Assembly: GCF_050753385.1 (NCBI RefSeq)
Contig: NZ_JBLZFZ010000003.1
Location: 131,256-195,255, forward strand
Origin: Pantanalinema rosaneae
Lineage (GTDB): Bacteria; Cyanobacteriota; Cyanobacteriia; Leptolyngbyales; Leptolyngbyaceae
Length of the DNA stretch: 64,000 bases
Direction of reading: 5' to 3'
Made by a program: the position numbers and the translations under genes. How positions within the stretch are numbered: the first letter of the stretch is position 1; each line of letters starts with the position of its first letter. Shown here one piece after another: positions 60,826 to 64,000 of this stretch. The notes under the pieces are model-generated. The model ran no database searches and was not told the origin of the DNA. It worked only from the letters and a program-made list of their open reading frames with translations.

Positions 60826-60849
60826 CGGTTACGCCTCTTTGCTAAAGAA

Positions 60850-60864
60850 CGATAATCATTCTCA
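60850..60864. promoter_or_regulatory. Zur-type box upstream of the COG0523 gene
   Basis: On the minus strand TGAGAATGATTATCG agrees with TGATAAT-n-ATTATCA at 12 of 14 fixed positions. It lies 25 bases before the start codon. Confidence 0.65.
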
Positions 60865-61003
60865 AATTATAGATAAAAGCTGAGATTCAACAAGTGTTTT
60901 GGGTTGAGGCGGAATTCTGGCAGTTTTGGGTTGAGGAAACCGAACGTTAGCAGGTGAGGAGGTGTGCCAGAATATCCACAACTCATTAATGCGGTAATTT
61001 CCA

Positions 61004-61252
61004 ATGCCACCGACACCATCCGACCCGCCAGCCAACAAGCTAACCGATGCAGCGATCCGATTTTTCTGGGGTGCTTTTATTGGCTGCTTCCTGGCTCTAA
61101 TCCCACTCTCCTATGGGTGGTATTTTCTTTCGGATATTACGGCATCCCAGATCTATACCCTTGTTGCCTTGGGAGTAGCAGGAGGGATCGTAGGCTTATT
61201 TAGCAATCTTCAGCAAATGGGTCGTTTCTTCGACTCCATTCCCTGGTTTTAA
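61004..61252 (+). CDS. Small two-helix membrane protein
   Basis: 82 residues. Two hydrophobic helices (FFWGAFIGCFLALIPLSYGWYF and IYTLVALGVAGGIVGLF), cytoplasmic tails. No known function; similar short proteins are common in cyanobacteria. No clear ribosome site. Confidence 0.6.
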   Translation: MPPTPSDPPANKLTDAAIRFFWGAFIGCFLALIPLSYGWYFLSDITASQIYTLVALGVAGGIVGLFSNLQQMGRFFDSIPWF

Positions 61253-61271
61253 GTTTGATGATGGGTACAAA

Positions 61272-62168
61272 TTAAGCTCGTAGGAACGGTAATACGATCG
61301 CTGCTACTTCACTCGCATCTTCCTCATGCATACCCAATGTTCCCGACAGCCGAGCAGATTGGATGTTAGGCAATGTTGCTAAGGCTTCCATTTCAACCTT
61401 TGATTGAGGTGGTGATTGTTCGCCTATGACAACCAGGGTAGGGATGGTGAGGGATTGCCCCACTGTCAAAAACTCGTCTCGATTAGCCATCGGGTCTAGG
61501 GTTCCCGTCACAAAGGCGGCTGGGGCGAACCGTGCCCCCGGTTGCTGGGTAATCTGGTGCTTTGCTTCTATAAAGTCTGGGGTAAGCCGTGCTTCATTCA
61601 CAAACACATGGCGACGATACATGAATTTGAGAAAACCGGGAGTTGTATTCAGCCCGTAGAGGAATTGCCCCAGACCGGGCGATTGCACCAGGTTCCGCAC
61701 CCCATCCCGTACAGGTGTTGGCGCACCCATCGCGCATAATGGTCCCTTCCAGGTAGGAGCCACCAACGCCAGTTTTGAGAAAAGGTTTGGCTGTTGAGCA
61801 GCTTGCATCGCGTATCCAGCGGCATGTCCGGCAGCGACAACGGCGATCGGTTGATGAAAATGGGCGCAAACAAAATCCTGGAGGAGTTGGCGGTAGAGGG
61901 CTGGGCAATAGTTTAATGGGGGGCGATCGGATTGCCCAAATCCTAACCAGTCCATTGCAACGAGTTGAAAGTGGGTCGCTAACTGTTCGGCAATTCCCTG
62001 CATTTCGCCACGAGTGGAAACGGTGCTAAAGGCAGGCAGGAGCAGAACTGGAGTGCCGCTGCCGCGTGTTTCATAGGCAAGTGAATAGGTTTGATTTTGC
62101 CAGACCCATTCAAAGAATTGAGTCTCTCCACCAATTTGAGTGGCAGGATTGTAAATTGATGCAGTCAT
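61272..62168 (-). CDS. Alpha/beta-hydrolase-fold protein with Ala at the nucleophile
   Basis: 298 residues from ATG 62168; an upstream option at 62207 is less likely. The fold is clear: PVLLLPAFSTVSTRGEMQGIA, LVAMDWLGFGQSDRPPLNY, and GMHEED with the terminal His. The nucleophile elbow, normally GxSxG, reads AGHAAGYA, so the serine is alanine. It may be a non-catalytic binding protein. A Zur-type box lies within 60 bases of the start. Confidence 0.85.
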   Translation of the reverse strand: MTASIYNPATQIGGETQFFEWVWQNQTYSLAYETRGSGTPVLLLPAFSTVSTRGEMQGIAEQLATHFQLVAMDWLGFGQSDRPPLNYCPALYRQLLQDFVCAHFHQPIAVVAAGHAAGYAMQAAQQPNLFSKLALVAPTWKGPLCAMGAPTPVRDGVRNLVQSPGLGQFLYGLNTTPGFLKFMYRRHVFVNEARLTPDFIEAKHQITQQPGARFAPAAFVTGTLDPMANRDEFLTVGQSLTIPTLVVIGEQSPPQSKVEMEALATLPNIQSARLSGTLGMHEEDASEVAAIVLPFLRA

Positions 62169-62214
62169 CACAACTTCTCCTCTGGATTCTGGACAAGAAA
62201 CTATCACCTAAAAC

Positions 62215-62229
62215 TGATAATAGTTCTCA
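62215..62229. promoter_or_regulatory. Zur/Fur-type box
   Basis: TGATAATAGTTCTCA matches TGATAAT-n-ATTATCA at 12 of 14 fixed positions, 47 bases before the alpha/beta-hydrolase-fold gene. Confidence 0.6.
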
Positions 62230-62328
62230 TTCTATGGGATGCCGCTTTACGGCAGAGCTAAATCTCTGAAAATCGCTCTAGCAAGGCATCGCTTGAGGCA
62301 AAATGACTCGTTGGAATTGAACTATGCT

Positions 62329-63978
62329 TCAAGTTGCCTGGATCAAATAACCGCCCCAAGCCAGAATTAAGGCGAACACAATCGCAGCGATCGCCTGCCT
62401 CACCACCAACCTCAGCGCAAACTTGAAGGACTGTTCACGAGCGATCGTCAGTGCCGTCACCAGACAGGGTAACAGCACTCCGGCTAGATAAACACCTGTG
62501 AGGATTTGCACCGGAGACAACAGGCTAACCGTATTAGGTTCAGCAAACAGCAGGAGTCCATCTTTACGAACTGATGCCAGAATCACAGGCAATGCAGCTT
62601 CCGATGGTAGGCGAAACAGCCCCATTGCTGGATTAATCAACCGACTCAAACGATTCAAAACACCCAGCCAGTCCAGGACAGAAGCAATTAACGTGATCAC
62701 CAGAAAAATGGGAATGGCGTTGGTAAAGAACTGGCTCAGCGTTCCCTTTGTCTCACGCCAAATGGCTGACCACCGGGGAACGTCCAGAAACGTGCGATGC
62801 TCAATCATGAGACTGTTTTGGGGAGACCGAGCCGACTTGGGCGCAATCAGGCGGGTATAAATTAATGTTGTGACAGCCAGGTAGAGCAGGTAAGGAATCA
62901 CCAGGTAGGGTAAGTTCGCTGCACTGAAAACTCCCAGGGTTGCACCCAATTGATAGGAGCAAGCAGAACCAAAGGCGATCGCTGAAATACAAGTTTTGCG
63001 AGAACAACTGGAGCAGGCGCGAGTGCTGATCACGGCTGGCACGTTGCAGCCAAACCCCATAATGACACGCACCAAATCTCGTCCTGATAAGCCGAAGGGA
63101 CGTAATAACGGATGTAGAGTAACGGTGATTCGTTCGACTAAACCACTGGCTTTGTAAGCACCCAGGAATAGAGCATAAAGAATGACCGTTGGCACTGCCC
63201 AGACAAACAGCAATGGTCCCATTGTGACCAAGCCATAGCGCCCAATCAAAATTTCCCTGGGTAGGGACGGTAAGCCAGAGAGGGCTTCTACCATTGGGTT
63301 GACCAATCCCTGTACGAGTGGATCAACGATCGCCGCAAAGGTATTGGCAAACCAGACCGCAAGAACGGTGGGTATGAGCAGCAGGGCGATCGCCAACAGC
63401 CAACCCAAACGGGGATGCTCCAGCAACGTTGGACGCGGTTCGATGCGCCATCCAGCCGGAATGAGATGCCATTGACTGGGAAAGACCGATGACTCCTGTA
63501 TTGCCGCTAAGATTTCCTGTCGTTGCGTGGCAGTCAGATGCCTTGCATCCACTGGGATAAACGCCAGATTGGAAGCTTGTTCCCAGCGCTGAACTATCTG
63601 CTGTGTAAACGTTGATGGCAATACCTTATCCCAAAACGTGATGACAACAATTCCCTGCTTACCCGCGACTAAAGGTAATAGATCGGTTAAATCCTCATCC
63701 ACATGGGTCGCCTTGACCACCAGCAACACCGTGTCATGGGTCTGCAATCGTTCTAGCGCGACTCGCGTCGTGGCAGTGTCGGAACGATATAAAATGCCAG
63801 GAGTATCGACAAAAGTAGCGCCATCTCCGGCATAGGTTTCACAGGTGACTGTAGAGCCACGAAAATTGCTGCTGTAGGGTGTGCGATGGGTCAGTGAGGC
63901 AATCAGTTGAGATTTTCCAGTACTTTCTTTGCCAATTAAACCAATTGTGCGTTGAGTGGAAGCGGTGGAGGGGGACAT
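62329..63978 (-). CDS. Second FeoB-like GTPase/transporter
   Basis: 549 residues from ATG 63978 (MSPSTASTQRTIGLIG); six further codons in frame are encoded by the sequencing adapter and must be dropped. G1 is GKESTGKS and G3 DTPG, but the G4 position reads TFWDKV and lacks NKxD. The membrane part keeps the FeoB Gate pattern (VIMGFGCNVPAVISTRACSSCSRKT, then SACSYQLGATLGVFSAANLPYL) and adds cysteines. It is shorter than FeoB by over 200 residues. Substrate unknown. The natural promoter is missing, because the contig ends three bases beyond the start codon. Confidence 0.8.
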   Translation of the reverse strand: MSPSTASTQRTIGLIGKESTGKSQLIASLTHRTPYSSNFRGSTVTCETYAGDGATFVDTPGILYRSDTATTRVALERLQTHDTVLLVVKATHVDEDLTDLLPLVAGKQGIVVITFWDKVLPSTFTQQIVQRWEQASNLAFIPVDARHLTATQRQEILAAIQESSVFPSQWHLIPAGWRIEPRPTLLEHPRLGWLLAIALLLIPTVLAVWFANTFAAIVDPLVQGLVNPMVEALSGLPSLPREILIGRYGLVTMGPLLFVWAVPTVILYALFLGAYKASGLVERITVTLHPLLRPFGLSGRDLVRVIMGFGCNVPAVISTRACSSCSRKTCISAIAFGSACSYQLGATLGVFSAANLPYLVIPYLLYLAVTTLIYTRLIAPKSARSPQNSLMIEHRTFLDVPRWSAIWRETKGTLSQFFTNAIPIFLVITLIASVLDWLGVLNRLSRLINPAMGLFRLPSEAALPVILASVRKDGLLLFAEPNTVSLLSPVQILTGVYLAGVLLPCLVTALTIAREQSFKFALRLVVRQAIAAIVFALILAWGGYLIQAT

Positions 63979-63981
63979 GGG

Positions 63982-64000
63982 CTGTCTCTTATACACATCT
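63982..64000. other. Nextera/Tn5 mosaic-end adapter (artefact)
   Basis: CTGTCTCTTATACACATCT is the 19-base Tn5 mosaic end used in Nextera libraries. It ends the window and adds an artificial MYKRQ start to the FeoB-like protein. Confidence 0.98.

Noticed and set aside
1..64000. tRNA, rRNA or CRISPR arrays
   Set aside because: I saw no T-loop consensus in a cloverleaf context, no rRNA-like conserved blocks and no regularly spaced direct repeats. A covariance or repeat search would be needed for certainty.

Overview
The window looks like cyanobacterial DNA. The octamer GCGATCGC (the cyanobacterial HIP1 repeat) recurs about once per kilobase over most of it. The gene set is also cyanobacterial: a CuA-less alternative respiratory oxidase operon with two DUF2231 genes, an SmtA-type metallothionein with its SmtB repressor, a CHAT-protease cluster and a Ycf46-like ATPase. 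The last 19 bases are a Nextera/Tn5 adapter, so position 64000 is the end of an assembled contig and not natural sequence.

Positions 1 to about 35.3 kb look like a conjugative plasmid or integrated element. This part holds a truncated ParA/TraL-like ATPase, membrane and lipoprotein genes, a YhcG-type nuclease between two copies of one hairpin, acidic-tailed low-complexity proteins, a Ycf46-like AAA+ protein, a periplasmic transglycosylase/M23 hydrolase and a VirD4-type coupling protein. It also carries its own DNA-maintenance genes: family A polymerase without the 5' nuclease, short RecA, MrfA-like helicase, and DnaX with HolA in a four-base overlap.

Between about 7 and 17 kb lies a candidate conflict or regulated-proteolysis cluster: a pentapeptide-repeat membrane protein, a trypsin/WD40/LamG giant, a CHAT protease and a small partner. 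Two transposons with intact 9-bp target duplications sit here. One, IS903-like, splits the pentapeptide gene; the other, IS4-family, lies between the trypsin and CHAT genes. I see no exact HIP1 site from 6279 to 16001, and the trypsin gene is AT-rich, which suggests recent import. Three proteins share short glycine/asparagine-rich motifs, which ties the cluster together.

From 35.4 kb on the content is respiration and metal handling: cytochrome bd (cydAB), a TPR protein, a small repeat protein ending in HHHMSH, a BlaR1/PetP-like M56 protease without a repressor gene beside it, then an A2-type CuA-less oxidase operon, a GMC oxidoreductase and a DUF364 protein. These are followed by ferritin, feoABC, ureE/ureG with a deoxyhypusine-synthase-like gene, ornithine aminotransferase, a cobJ remnant, smtA-smtB, a COG0523 zinc-type GTPase with a WD40 partner, an alpha/beta-hydrolase-fold protein lacking its nucleophile, and a second FeoB-like transporter. 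Candidate Fur, Zur, SmtB and BlaI-like sites lie in front of several of these genes. I saw no tRNA, rRNA or CRISPR array.
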